NCBI GenBank assembly: GCA_900542165.1
Contig: UQMM01000008.1
Coordinates: 1 to 64,000 of the forward strand
Length of the DNA: 64,000 nt
Origin: an uncultured Collinsella sp.
Lineage (GTDB): Bacteria > Actinomycetota > Coriobacteriia > Coriobacteriales > Coriobacteriaceae
Direction: 5' to 3'
Below are positions 1 to 10,168 of this stretch, in pieces (the first letter of the stretch is position 1; each line of letters starts with the position of its first letter). The position numbers and the translations under genes are program-made. Under the pieces are notes generated by a model. The model was not told the origin of the DNA and did no database searches. It saw only the letters and a program-made list of their open reading frames with translations.

Positions 1-67
1 AAAGATCAAGTCGTCCTCGCAGACGCTCAAGCAGGAATACCTCGATACATACGAGCGAGGTGAATGA
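1..67 (+). CDS. 3' end of an upstream gene (partial)
   Basis: The frame beginning at position 2 stays open from the window edge to a TGA at 65-67 and gives a charged 21-residue tail ending in TYERGE. Its stop lies one base before the ATG of the next gene, the spacing expected for two translationally coupled genes in one operon. Only the last residues are visible, so the protein family cannot be named. It could be a chance open frame, but the close coupling to a well-supported start argues for a real gene. Confidence 0.4.
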   Translation, partial: KIKSSSQTLKQEYLDTYERGE

Positions 68-68
68 C

Positions 69-413
69 ATGAAACTATTTGAACAGCTGAAGTCCAATGC
101 GTCGCGCATGGCTGTCTACGCCATCCTCGTGGCAACGGCTTTATGCGGAATCGCGGCACCCGTCTATGCGCTCAACGGGGAGAAAGGCGATGTCGAACCC
201 GCGTACATGGCTTCGACGGTTAAGGACCGGTACAAAGCCTTCTCTGGAGACACGTTTTACGTAGCAGAGTACGACACGACCTACCGTCAGCTTCGCTACA
301 ACAAGGGCTACGACTATCTAGGCGCAGAGGCAATCAGCTATACGTCGGGTTGGTACCGCTCCAGCTATGGACACATAACCCAGTTCAAGTGTAACTACCG
401 TGTGTACAACTAA
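69..413 (+). CDS. Small secreted protein of unknown function
   Basis: A 114-residue protein. The ATG at 69 is preferred over the GTG at 60 because GCGAGG sits 8 bases upstream of it. The N-terminus has a Lys-containing start, a hydrophobic stretch at about residues 16-33 and Ala-rich sequence ending near VYALN, so a Sec signal peptide with cleavage around residue 35 is likely. The mature part of about 80 residues is rich in Tyr (over ten) and has a single Cys near the end. I do not recognise the family. Tyr-rich small exported proteins include bacteriocins of the lactococcin 972 type, but the usual Trp/Gly pattern is not seen. It appears to be the last gene of an operon entering from the left and is followed directly by a strong terminator. 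Confidence 0.7.
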   Translation: MKLFEQLKSNASRMAVYAILVATALCGIAAPVYALNGEKGDVEPAYMASTVKDRYKAFSGDTFYVAEYDTTYRQLRYNKGYDYLGAEAISYTSGWYRSSYGHITQFKCNYRVYN

Positions 414-428
414 AGCAACCCGGCCGGG

Positions 429-464
429 ACGAGGGGTGACGCAAAAGCGTCGCCCCTCGTTTTT
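429..464 (+). terminator. Rho-independent terminator
   Basis: A 14-bp stem (one G-T pair) from 429-442 and 447-460 around an AAAA loop is followed by TTTT. It ends the operon containing the small secreted protein. Confidence 0.9.
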
Positions 465-555
465 AACCATGTCAACTGAACCTAGTTCAGTTTGGTTGAT
501 TTCCGATCTCAGCCGAACACATTGAGCGGAAAGGCCGTTCCCGCAGTCAGTCGAA

Positions 556-588
556 CGTCCCCGGGGCCCTTCTCAGGCCCCGGGGACG
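556..588. repeat. GTCCCC/GGGGAC palindrome (REP-like)
   Basis: Thirteen-base arms at 556-568 and 576-588 are perfectly complementary around a 7-base loop; the outer ends read GTCCCC and GGGGAC. There is no T tract, so it is a poor terminator. The same GTCCCC end motif recurs in other intergenic palindromes of this window. Confidence 0.7.
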
Positions 589-668
589 GCATTTTCCCAG
601 TTGAAGGAACGGTGGAGATGTGTTTCGATGGGTCAGATTCGTGTCGTTCCGAAAAGACCGTGAACCTT

Positions 669-697
669 TTGTGGGACACGCGGCGCCGTGGTACCAT
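669..697 (+). promoter_or_regulatory. Candidate promoter of rpmE
   Basis: TTGTGG at 669-674 and TACCAT at 692-697 are separated by 17 bases. Transcription would begin near 704, giving a leader of about 75 bases that includes a 7-bp hairpin at 711-731 (GTCTTGG paired with CCAAGAC) before the ribosome binding site AAGGAG. bL31 genes of several phyla have structured leaders, so this hairpin may be regulatory; that part is inference. Confidence 0.45.
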
Positions 698-781
698 AGC
701 CGAGTTTGTTGTCTTGGTCGGAAACCAAGACGCCTTATGCGCTGATCGGTAACCAGCGCCTGACCAATAAGGAGTCCTACC

Positions 782-1207
782 ATGAAGCAGGGTATCCATC
801 CCCAGTATGTCGAGTGCACGGTGACGTGCTCCTGCGGCAACACCTTCAAGACGCACGCTACCGTGTCCGAGATGAAGGTCGAGCTTTGCAACGAGTGCCA
901 CCCGTTCTACACCGGCCAGCAGAAGTTCGTCGACACCGGTGGACGCGTCCAGCGCTTCGCCGACAAGTTCGGTGGCGCCGCTGCCGCCCAGCTCAAGAAG
1001 GCTGAGGAGGCCAAGGCTGCCAAGGCCGCCAAGGCTGCTGAGGCCGAGGCCGCTCGCAAGGCCGCCGCTGAGGCTAAGGCTGCCGAGAAGGCTAAGCGTG
1101 CCGCTAAGTTTGCCGAGGAGGCTGCCAAGCAGGCCGCCGAGGCTCCCGCAGAGGCTCCCGTCGAGGAGGCCGCTGCCGAGGCCGAGACCACCGAGGCTGC
1201 TGAGTAA
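782..1207 (+). CDS. rpmE: 50S ribosomal protein bL31 with long Ala-rich tail
   Basis: Residues 1-70 are a typical zinc-type bL31: MKQGIHP start, Cys16 and Cys18, then Cys36 and Cys39, followed by HPFYTG and a GGRV segment. bL31 binds the central protuberance of the large ribosomal subunit and bridges to the 30S head. The odd part is length: 141 residues instead of about 70. Residues 72-141 form a low-complexity tail of Ala with alternating Lys/Arg and Glu, basic in its first half and acidic at the end, probably a long helix or disordered. The codons in the tail remain those of the rest of the gene and the frame ends at a terminator, so the tail is not a sequencing artefact. The gene is monocistronic: promoter upstream, terminator downstream. 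Confidence 0.95.
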   Translation: MKQGIHPQYVECTVTCSCGNTFKTHATVSEMKVELCNECHPFYTGQQKFVDTGGRVQRFADKFGGAAAAQLKKAEEAKAAKAAKAAEAEAARKAAAEAKAAEKAKRAAKFAEEAAKQAAEAPAEAPVEEAAAEAETTEAAE

Positions 1208-1242
1208 ATAGCTCGCCGCGGAATCGCTCGCATTCATGGCAT

Positions 1243-1279
1243 AAGGGCCGTGCATCCGTTTGGGTGCGCGGCCCTTTTC
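1243..1279 (+). terminator. Rho-independent terminator after rpmE
   Basis: AAGGGCCG at 1243-1250 pairs with CGGCCCTT ending at 1276, with an inner stem including G-T pairs around a GTTT loop, then TTTCT. Confidence 0.85.
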
Positions 1280-1280
1280 T

Positions 1281-1349
1281 ATTGGTGAAACGAACCTGTT
1301 CCCATGGCACCAGATTGGTACGAAGGGGACGGATTGGTTTGCGCCAAAT
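1281..1349. repeat. Imperfect GTCCC/GGGGAC palindrome, REP-like
   Basis: The left half (GGTGAAAC, AACCTGTTCCC) and the right half (GGGGACGGATTGG, TTTGCGCC) are imperfect reverse complements over about 25 bases. The half-site resembles those at 13469, 30877 and 41844. No coding sequence is seen between rpmE and secA. Confidence 0.5.
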
Positions 1350-1380
1350 GGCAGAGAGACAGCGTTTTTCCAGATAAAAG

Positions 1381-1411
1381 CTGCCAAATTAAACCAGCCC
1401 CTTTTTGGCAG
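1381..1411. repeat. Short CTGCCAAA hairpin repeat
   Basis: CTGCCAAA at 1381-1388 pairs with TTTGGCAG at 1404-1411 around a loop carrying AAACCAGCCCC. Nearly the same hairpin occurs at 13469-13502 and a relative at 41844-41876. Confidence 0.6.
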
Positions 1412-1543
1412 GTTGGTCGTAGTTATTACGTGGCGGTCGAGGTCGACCGTATAGGCCGCGCCTTGTTTGGCTAAAGTACAATCATCTGTGTTTAACTCGC
1501 CCGCAGCTGCACGGCGTGGGCGATGGCCAAAAAGGAAAACCAC

Positions 1544-4350
<2,807 letters not shown>

Positions 4351-4351
<1 letters not shown>

Positions 4352-5499
4352 TGGCTGAGGCTTTAGAGGTAACGCCCGCCGAGCTGGACGCGTTTGCGGA
4401 TCGGCTCGGCGAGGTCGAGTCGTATCTCCATTTGGACGAAAAGCGCACGCGCGTGACCGAGCTCGAGGCTAAAAGCGTGGCCCCCGGCTTTTGGGATGAC
4501 GCCGACGCTGCCCGTGCCACCATGGAGGAGATCGCGCGCACCAAGGAAGATATCGCTGCCGTGGACACCGCGCGCGGCGAGCTTTCCGATGCCCGCGCCG
4601 CGCTGGAGCTTGCCGAGGAGATGGGGGATGACCCCGATGCCGTCGCTCTTCGCGAGGAGGCTGCAGCCACGGCTGAGCGCCTGGCCCGTGCCATCGATGA
4701 GCTTGAGCTTTCGAGCTGGTTTACCGGTGAGTTCGATCACGGCGATGCCATTGTGACCATCAAGCCCGGACAGGGTGGTCTGGAGGCCCAGGACTGGACC
4801 TTCATGCTCTTTAAGATGTACATGAAGTACTGCCAGCGTCGCGGCTGGAAGGTCACCATCAACGACTGTCCCGCGGCCGAGATCATCGGCATTGACCGCG
4901 CGACCTTTACCGTCGAGGGCAAGGACGCATTTGGCATGTTGCGCGCCGAGGCCGGCGTCCACCGTCTGGTGCGCATTAGCCCCACCGACGACAAGAAGCG
5001 CCGCCAGACCACGTTTGCCGGCGTCGAGGTCATTCCCGTGCTGCCTGACGATATCGACATCGAGATCAGTCCCGACGATATCCGCGTGGACGTGTATCAC
5101 GCGAGCGGCCCGGGCGGCCAGGGCGTCAACACCACCGACTCCGCCGTACGCGTAACGCATTTTCCCAGCGGCATCGTTGTCACTTGCCAAAACGAGCGCA
5201 GCCAGATTCAAAACAAGGCCGCGTGCATGCAGATTCTCAAGGCCCGTCTGTACGAGATCGAGCTCGAGAAGCGCGCCGAGGCGCTCGACGAGATTCGTGG
5301 ACCCAAGACCACGATCGGTTTTGGTAACCAGATTCGCAGCTACGTGCTCTACCCGTATCAGATGGTCAAGGACCTGCGTACGGGCGTGGAGACCAGCAAC
5401 GTCGAGGCCGTTCTCGACGATGGCGATCTGGATCCGTTTGTGATCGGCTACCATCGCTGGGCGACTGGCAACGCCGATGCGGAAGGCTCGGGCGCCTAG
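4351..5499 (+). CDS. prfB: Peptide chain release factor 2 with variant stop-reading motif
   Basis: A 382-residue class I release factor. The N-terminal helical domain has the RF2-type PGFWDD segment near residue 45; the C-terminal part has DLRTGVET and the GGQ loop (GPGGQGVN) at residues 253-260 that triggers peptidyl-tRNA hydrolysis. There is no in-frame TGA or programmed frameshift near codon 25, unlike E. coli prfB; the whole gene is one frame. The striking point is residues 210-212 (bases 4978-4986): Ser-Pro-Thr where RF2 normally has Ser-Pro-Phe, the tripeptide that reads UGA and UAA. Thr at the third place is what RF1 has (Pro-x-Thr). The rest of the protein still looks like RF2. The residue after GGQ is Gly rather than the usual His or Ser. 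It overlaps secA by one base and ends at a terminator. Confidence 0.93.
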
Positions 5500-5589
5500 G
5501 CACATGGTAGGCTCCGGGTCGATGCGAACACTTCGCAGGGGTGGTATTTGCTCGGTGAATCGGTAGAATCGAATACAGCAAGAAGTTCA

Positions 5590-5617
5590 AAGCGCACTCG
5601 TTTGGGTGCGCTTTTTT
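5590..5617 (+). terminator. Terminator after prfB, close to the next start
   Basis: AAGCGCACTC (5590-5599) pairs with GGGTGCGCTT (5604-5613) with one G-T pair, followed by a T run to 5617. The next gene's ribosome binding site (GGGAGG, about 5619-5624) begins immediately after the T run. Confidence 0.88.
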
Positions 5618-5629
5618 GAGGGAGGCAGC

Positions 5630-6520
5630 ATGGCATATCGTCTGGACATCAAGCGCATTCTTTCGCTGAACTTCTTTCACGATCTGCCCAAGATTATGCT
5701 GGGCTGCGCTCTGGCCGCTATCGCGACGGATCTATTTTTGATTCCCAACGGTCTTGCTGCCGGCGGCGTTACGGGTCTCGCCACGATTATCCAGGCGGTC
5801 GGCGCCTCGCATGGCATCTCGCTTCCCGTCGGTATCCAGACCATCGTGATGAATGCCTTGCTGCTGCTGGTCGTTATGCGCGAGGGTGGCATGTTCTACG
5901 TGGTCCAGACGGCGACGGGCTTTGTGCTGCTGGGTTTCTTCACCGACCTGTTTGCTCCGTTTGTGGCGCCGCTGGCACATGCCGACCTGATGCTGCCCGC
6001 TATGTGGGGCGGCATCATCACGGGCATCGGCTACGGCATGGTGCTGCGCGCCGGTGCCAACACTGGCGGCTCAGACACCATCGGTCAGATTATCTCGCGC
6101 AATACGTCACTACCGGTTGGCTCGACCGTCATGGCGATCGATGTTGCCGTGTGCGCGCTGTCGGCCCCGGTCTTCTCGGTCGAAAACGCGCTGTATGCGG
6201 GCCTTTCGATGGTCATTAGCGGCTACGTGATTGATGCCGTGGTCGACGGCGGCAACAGACGCCGTATGGTACTCATCATCTCGGACAAGTTTCCCGATAT
6301 TGCGGCCGACATCATGTATGGCCTGGGTCGCGGCTGCACCAAGTTTAAGGCGACCGGCATGTACTCGGGTGCCGAGAAGCCGGTGATCATGGTCATTGTG
6401 AGCCGTCGCGAGCTCAACACGCTCAAGACCATTGTGCGCGAGCGCGACCCGCGTGCCATTGTGACGGTCGCCGACGTTACGGAGACCTTCGGTGAGGGCT
6501 TCAAGGACATTAACGCGTAG
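5630..6520 (+). CDS. YitT-family membrane protein (DUF161/DUF2179)
   Basis: A 296-residue protein with an N-terminal membrane domain of five to six helices (residues about 18-200; segments such as IMLGCALAAIATDLFLI, GLATIIQAVGA and IITGIGYGMVL with the family motif RAGANTGGSDTIGQII) and a soluble C-terminal domain (about 205-290) of the DUF2179 type, containing RGCTKFKATGMYSG and DPRAIVTVADVTETFGEGF. YitT-like proteins are widespread in Gram-positives; their substrate is not established. ATG 5630 is chosen because GGGAGG precedes it by 6 bases; an upstream GTG has no such site. It stands alone between the prfB terminator and the transketolase genes. Confidence 0.88.
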   Translation: MAYRLDIKRILSLNFFHDLPKIMLGCALAAIATDLFLIPNGLAAGGVTGLATIIQAVGASHGISLPVGIQTIVMNALLLLVVMREGGMFYVVQTATGFVLLGFFTDLFAPFVAPLAHADLMLPAMWGGIITGIGYGMVLRAGANTGGSDTIGQIISRNTSLPVGSTVMAIDVAVCALSAPVFSVENALYAGLSMVISGYVIDAVVDGGNRRRMVLIISDKFPDIAADIMYGLGRGCTKFKATGMYSGAEKPVIMVIVSRRELNTLKTIVRERDPRAIVTVADVTETFGEGFKDINA

Positions 6521-6727
6521 GGCCGACTGCGTTCCATCCAAAAGACGTTCACATTGGTAAACCGTTTCATCAGCGGTTCTGCCTGCTCAATTGTTCAAAT
6601 AATGATAAATACTCTGGTAAAGCTTCCAGTTTCCAGCATAATGAATGACGTACGTGCATCGCGGCTGGGTTGGGACGACCTTCTGTGCCGTGCGCATCTT
6701 GTCTAAAGAGGATGAAAGGAAGGCACA

Positions 6728-7558
6728 ATGAGCGACGAAGAGCTCAAAAAGGTTGCCAACGAGGTAAGGAAGGGCATCGTCACCGGCGTGCACGCTGCCA
6801 AGTCCGGCCATCCGGGCGGTTCGCTCGGCGCTGCCGACATCATGACCTATCTGTACTTTGAGGAAATGAACGTCGACCCGGCCGACCCCCGCAAGGCCGA
6901 CCGCGATCGCTTCGTGCTTTCCAAGGGTCACTGCGCGCCTGGTTTGTACGCCGTGCTCGCCGAGCGCGGATTCTTCCCCAAGGAGGATCTCGAGACGCTG
7001 CGCCACATCGGCAGCCACCTGCAGGGTCACCCCAACATGAACGATACCCCGGGCGTTGACATGTCCACCGGTTCGCTCGGCCAGGGCATCTCCGCCGCCG
7101 TGGGCATGGCCGTTGCCGCCAAACACTGGGGCGACGACTATCGCACCTACGCCCTGCTGGGCGACGGCGAGAGCGAGGAGGGCCAGGTCTGGGAGGCCGC
7201 CATGTTTGCCGGCAACCAGCAGCTCGACAACCTCTGCGTGATCGTCGACCACAACGGCCTGCAGATCGACGGCCCCGTCGAGGAGGTCAACGACCCCATG
7301 CCGCTCGCCGACAAGTTCCGCGCCTTCAAGTTCCATGTGGTGGAGCTCGCCGACGGCAACGACTTCGACCAGATCCGCGCCGCCTTTGCCGAGGCCCGCG
7401 CTACCAAGGGTCAGCCGACCGCCATTATCGCCGAGACCATGAAGGGCAAGGGCGTCTCCTTTATGGAGAACCAGGTGGGCTGGCACGGTAAGGCCCCCAA
7501 CGATGAACAGTTTGAGCAGGCCATGGCAGAGCTCACGGCCGCCGGAGAGGAGCTCTAG
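6728..7558 (+). CDS. Transketolase, N-terminal (ThDP-binding) subunit
   Basis: A 276-residue protein covering the thiamine-diphosphate pyrophosphate-binding half of transketolase. SGHPGGSLGAAD near residue 25, KGHCAPGLYA near 65, the ThDP motif GDGESEEGQVWEA at about 141-154 and DHNGLQIDG near 175 are all intact. Two-gene transketolases are common in anaerobic Gram-positives and archaea. The enzyme moves two-carbon units between sugar phosphates in the non-oxidative pentose phosphate pathway. AAAGGAAGG lies just before the ATG. The partner gene starts 2 bases after this stop, so the subunits are made from one message. Confidence 0.95.
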   Translation: MSDEELKKVANEVRKGIVTGVHAAKSGHPGGSLGAADIMTYLYFEEMNVDPADPRKADRDRFVLSKGHCAPGLYAVLAERGFFPKEDLETLRHIGSHLQGHPNMNDTPGVDMSTGSLGQGISAAVGMAVAAKHWGDDYRTYALLGDGESEEGQVWEAAMFAGNQQLDNLCVIVDHNGLQIDGPVEEVNDPMPLADKFRAFKFHVVELADGNDFDQIRAAFAEARATKGQPTAIIAETMKGKGVSFMENQVGWHGKAPNDEQFEQAMAELTAAGEEL

Positions 7559-7559
7559 G

Positions 7560-8501
7560 ATGGCAGACGTCAAGAAAATCGCCACGCGCGTAAGCTACGG
7601 CGAGGCCCTCGTCGAGCTCGCCAACGAGCACGATGACTTTGTGGTCCTCGACGCCGACCTGGCCGCCGCCACGCAGACCGGCAAGTTCAAGGCAGCCTGC
7701 CCCGATCGCTTCTTCGATGTGGGCATCGCCGAGAGCAACCTGATGGGTGTTGCCGCCGGTATCGCAACCACCGGCCGCGTCGCCTTCGCGAGCAGCTTTG
7801 CCATGTTTGCCGCCGGTCGCGCCTTTGAGCAGGTCCGCAACTCCATCGGCTATCCGCACCTTAACGTTAAGATCGGTGCCACGCACGCCGGTATCTCGGT
7901 GGGCGAGGACGGCGCCACGCACCAGTGCTGCGAGGATATCGCCCTGATGCGCGTCATCCCCGGCATGACCGTGATTGTTCCCGCCGACGATGTCGAGGCC
8001 CGCGCCGTGACGCGCGCCGCCTACGAGTGCGACGGCCCCGTGTATATGCGCTTTGCCCGTCTGGCCTCGCCGGTTATCAACGACCCCGAGACCTACAAGT
8101 TCGAGGTAGGCAAGGGCATCGTCATGCGCGAGGGCACCGACGTCACCATCATCGCCTGCGGCCTGATGGTCGGCGAGGCCCTCGAGGCCGCCGAGCAGCT
8201 CGCTGCCGAGGGCATCGATGCCGAGGTCATCAACATGCACACCATCAAGCCCATCGACGCCGACCTGATCGTCAAGAGCGCCACCAAGACCGGCCACGTC
8301 GTGACCGTCGAGGAGCACTCCGTGATCGGTGGCCTTGGCAGCGCCGTCGCCGACGTCCTGTGCGAGCAGTGCCCGACGCCGCTTAAAAAGATTGGCGTCA
8401 ACGACACCTTCGGCGAGTCCGGCCCGGGTGCCGAGCTCCTGCACAAGTACGGCCTGGACGCCGCCAACATCGTGGCGACCACCAAGGAGTTCTTGGCCTA
8501 G
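7560..8501 (+). CDS. Transketolase, C-terminal subunit
   Basis: A 313-residue protein carrying the pyrimidine-binding and C-terminal domains of transketolase. The catalytic Glu lies in FDVGIAESNLMGVAAG near residue 60, GATHAGISVGEDGATHQ near 105 is the family phosphate-site region, and EEHSVIGGLGSAVAD near 255 belongs to the C-terminal transketolase_C fold. It begins 2 bases after the N-subunit stop with GGAG inside that gene, so the pair forms one operon ended by the terminator at 8549. Confidence 0.95.
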   Translation: MADVKKIATRVSYGEALVELANEHDDFVVLDADLAAATQTGKFKAACPDRFFDVGIAESNLMGVAAGIATTGRVAFASSFAMFAAGRAFEQVRNSIGYPHLNVKIGATHAGISVGEDGATHQCCEDIALMRVIPGMTVIVPADDVEARAVTRAAYECDGPVYMRFARLASPVINDPETYKFEVGKGIVMREGTDVTIIACGLMVGEALEAAEQLAAEGIDAEVINMHTIKPIDADLIVKSATKTGHVVTVEEHSVIGGLGSAVADVLCEQCPTPLKKIGVNDTFGESGPGAELLHKYGLDAANIVATTKEFLA

Positions 8502-8548
8502 AGCAGCCATCGCTCAATCGGCAACAAGCCAATCGCATTCAAATGCTG

Positions 8549-8583
8549 ACAGGGGCGTCCTCAAAGAGGGCGGCCCTGTTTTA
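8549..8583 (+). terminator. Terminator after transketolase operon
   Basis: ACAGGGGCGTCCTC pairs with GAGGGCGGCCCTGT around AAA, followed by TTTTAT. Confidence 0.85.
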
Positions 8584-8722
8584 TATTTCAGCTAAATCAG
8601 AGCCGAACCAAGCGAGGCTTTCTTCGGGAAGAGGGCCCAGTACAGCAAAGTGCAATTCAGACCCTTCCAACTTTGTATATGCAGCACCCCAAGATAAACG
8701 CGGCGGCCCCTTAGTAGCCGCA

Positions 8723-8845
8723 GGCCGCGTACAGGGTTACCTCCCAAATCTTTCCGCAGGACGGAGGAGCCCCCGCAGCGCGAAGCGCGCAGCGGGGGCT
8801 CCGACATGTCCGAGGACGATTTGGGAGGTAACCCTGTACGCGGCC
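8723..8845. repeat. Large covarying palindrome, copy 1
   Basis: Twenty-eight-base outer arms at 8723-8750 and 8818-8845 are perfectly complementary. They enclose a 67-base core (8751-8817) with an 11-bp stem (GGAGCCCCCGC type) capped by a GCGC-TTC-GCGC hairpin and a GACATGTC half-palindrome on one side. The core is nearly identical, in opposite orientation, to the one at 59194-59262, while the outer arms of the two copies differ at several sites yet remain fully paired within each copy. No T run follows. No gene is seen from 8502 to 8947; the rest of that gap holds the terminator at 8549 and AT-rich sequence before ftsE. The words TTTATATTTCAGC near 8580 and GCTAAAATATAAAG near 8895 are inverted and could mark wider boundaries, but this is weak. 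Confidence 0.85.
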
Positions 8846-8947
8846 GGAGGGACCAGGCCCCACCATGCTTCTTATGTGCAGCAAAGCTAATACTGCTAAA
8901 ATATAAAGCGCTCATGTAGTTTAAACGCACGACGATAAGGAGCACCA

Positions 8948-10168
8948 GTGGGTAACCACTTCCGTACCTCCGGTGCGGGCGATGATGCCCCCAAGACGCA
9001 GACAGGCGTCCAGGGCAGTCGTTTCGCCACTCCGGATTCAGAGGGCCAGCCTGTTGCTCAGGCCCCCGCTCAGCCGGCAGATCAGGCACAGCCGGCATCC
9101 GATCCCTTTGCCTACAATCCCATCAGCGATGTTGCGCTTTCCGGCACGGCGGGTTTTGAGCCCGTTCAGGCCGTGACCGCTCGCGTGGAGCAGCCTCAGG
9201 CTGGCGCCGCCACGCCGCAGCCTACCATGGCCGGCATTCCCGACCCCTTGACCCCTGCGACGCCGGCTCCTCAGCCTGCGCAGTCCGGTCTCTTTGCCGC
9301 TATTCCCGACCCCACTCAGCCTGCTGCCCCGGTGGTCGAGAGCGATCAGGCCGCCGAGGTCGCAAGCCTCGATAACGCGCTCAACAACCCCGATTTCACG
9401 TCGGTGTTTGCGCCCATCGATCCGCAGGCCAGCCGCAAGAAGATGGCCAAGCAGGCCGGTGTCGAGCCCGTTATCCTTATGGAGCATGTCACCAAGATCT
9501 ATCCGGCACAGCCCAACAAGCCTGCACTCGACGACATCAACATCGAGATCTATCCGGGCGAGTTCGTCTTCCTGGTCGGTCACTCCGGTTCGGGTAAGAC
9601 CACGCTGCTGTCGACGCTCAACCGCGACGTCAAGCCGACGAGCGGCCGCATCCTGGTTGCCGGTCAGGATCTCATGAAGATCAAGAACCGCAAGGTTCCG
9701 TTCCTGCGCCGCCAGATTGGCGCCGTGTTCCAGGACTTTAAGCTTCTGCCGCAAAAGACCGCCTACGAAAACGTGGCGTTTGCCCTTCAGTGCATCGGCA
9801 AGCCCAAGGGCGTCATTCGCAGCCAGGTGCCCGAGGTGCTGCGTCTGGTCGGTCTGGCCGATCAGATGGACTCGCTGCCCGACCAGCTTTCCGGTGGCGA
9901 GCAGCAGCGCGTTGCCGTCGCCCGCGCTATGGTCAACCGTCCGCCGCTGCTGATCTGCGACGAGCCCACGGGTAACCTCGACCCGGCGATCTCGCTGGGC
10001 ATCATGAAGCTGCTCGAGCGTATTAACCGCACCGGCACCACCGTGATCGTCGCCACGCACGACCGCGAGATGGTCGATAGCATGCACCGTCGCGTGATCG
10101 CCCTCGAGGGCGGCCACGTTATCCGCGACCAGGAGAGGGGAGGTTACGGCAACTATGGCACCAACTAA
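8948..10168 (+). CDS. ftsE: Cell division ATP-binding protein FtsE with long N-terminal extension
   Basis: A 406-residue protein. Residues about 173-400 are the FtsE ATPase: GHSGSGKTT (Walker A), FQDFKLLP (Q-loop), LSGGEQQR (ABC signature), LLICDEPTGNLDP (Walker B) and the switch His in ATHDREM. FtsE with FtsX activates cell-wall hydrolases at the division septum. Residues 1-170 are an unusual extension rich in Pro, Ala and Gln with no hydrophobic segment, probably disordered; FtsE is normally about 230 residues. The GTG at 8948 follows AAGGAG by 4 bases, and no comparable site lies before the ATPase domain, so the extension appears to be translated. It overlaps ftsX by 14 bases. Confidence 0.93.
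   Translation: MGNHFRTSGAGDDAPKTQTGVQGSRFATPDSEGQPVAQAPAQPADQAQPASDPFAYNPISDVALSGTAGFEPVQAVTARVEQPQAGAATPQPTMAGIPDPLTPATPAPQPAQSGLFAAIPDPTQPAAPVVESDQAAEVASLDNALNNPDFTSVFAPIDPQASRKKMAKQAGVEPVILMEHVTKIYPAQPNKPALDDINIEIYPGEFVFLVGHSGSGKTTLLSTLNRDVKPTSGRILVAGQDLMKIKNRKVPFLRRQIGAVFQDFKLLPQKTAYENVAFALQCIGKPKGVIRSQVPEVLRLVGLADQMDSLPDQLSGGEQQRVAVARAMVNRPPLLICDEPTGNLDPAISLGIMKLLERINRTGTTVIVATHDREMVDSMHRRVIALEGGHVIRDQERGGYGNYGTN

Noticed and set aside
69..413. Lactococcin 972-type bacteriocin
   Set aside because: Only the signal peptide and Tyr content fit; the typical Trp/Gly-rich pattern and the linked membrane and ABC genes are not seen in the window.
556..588. A second terminator upstream of rpmE
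   Set aside because: The stem is strong but no T run follows on either strand, and its GTCCCC ends match the repeat elements.
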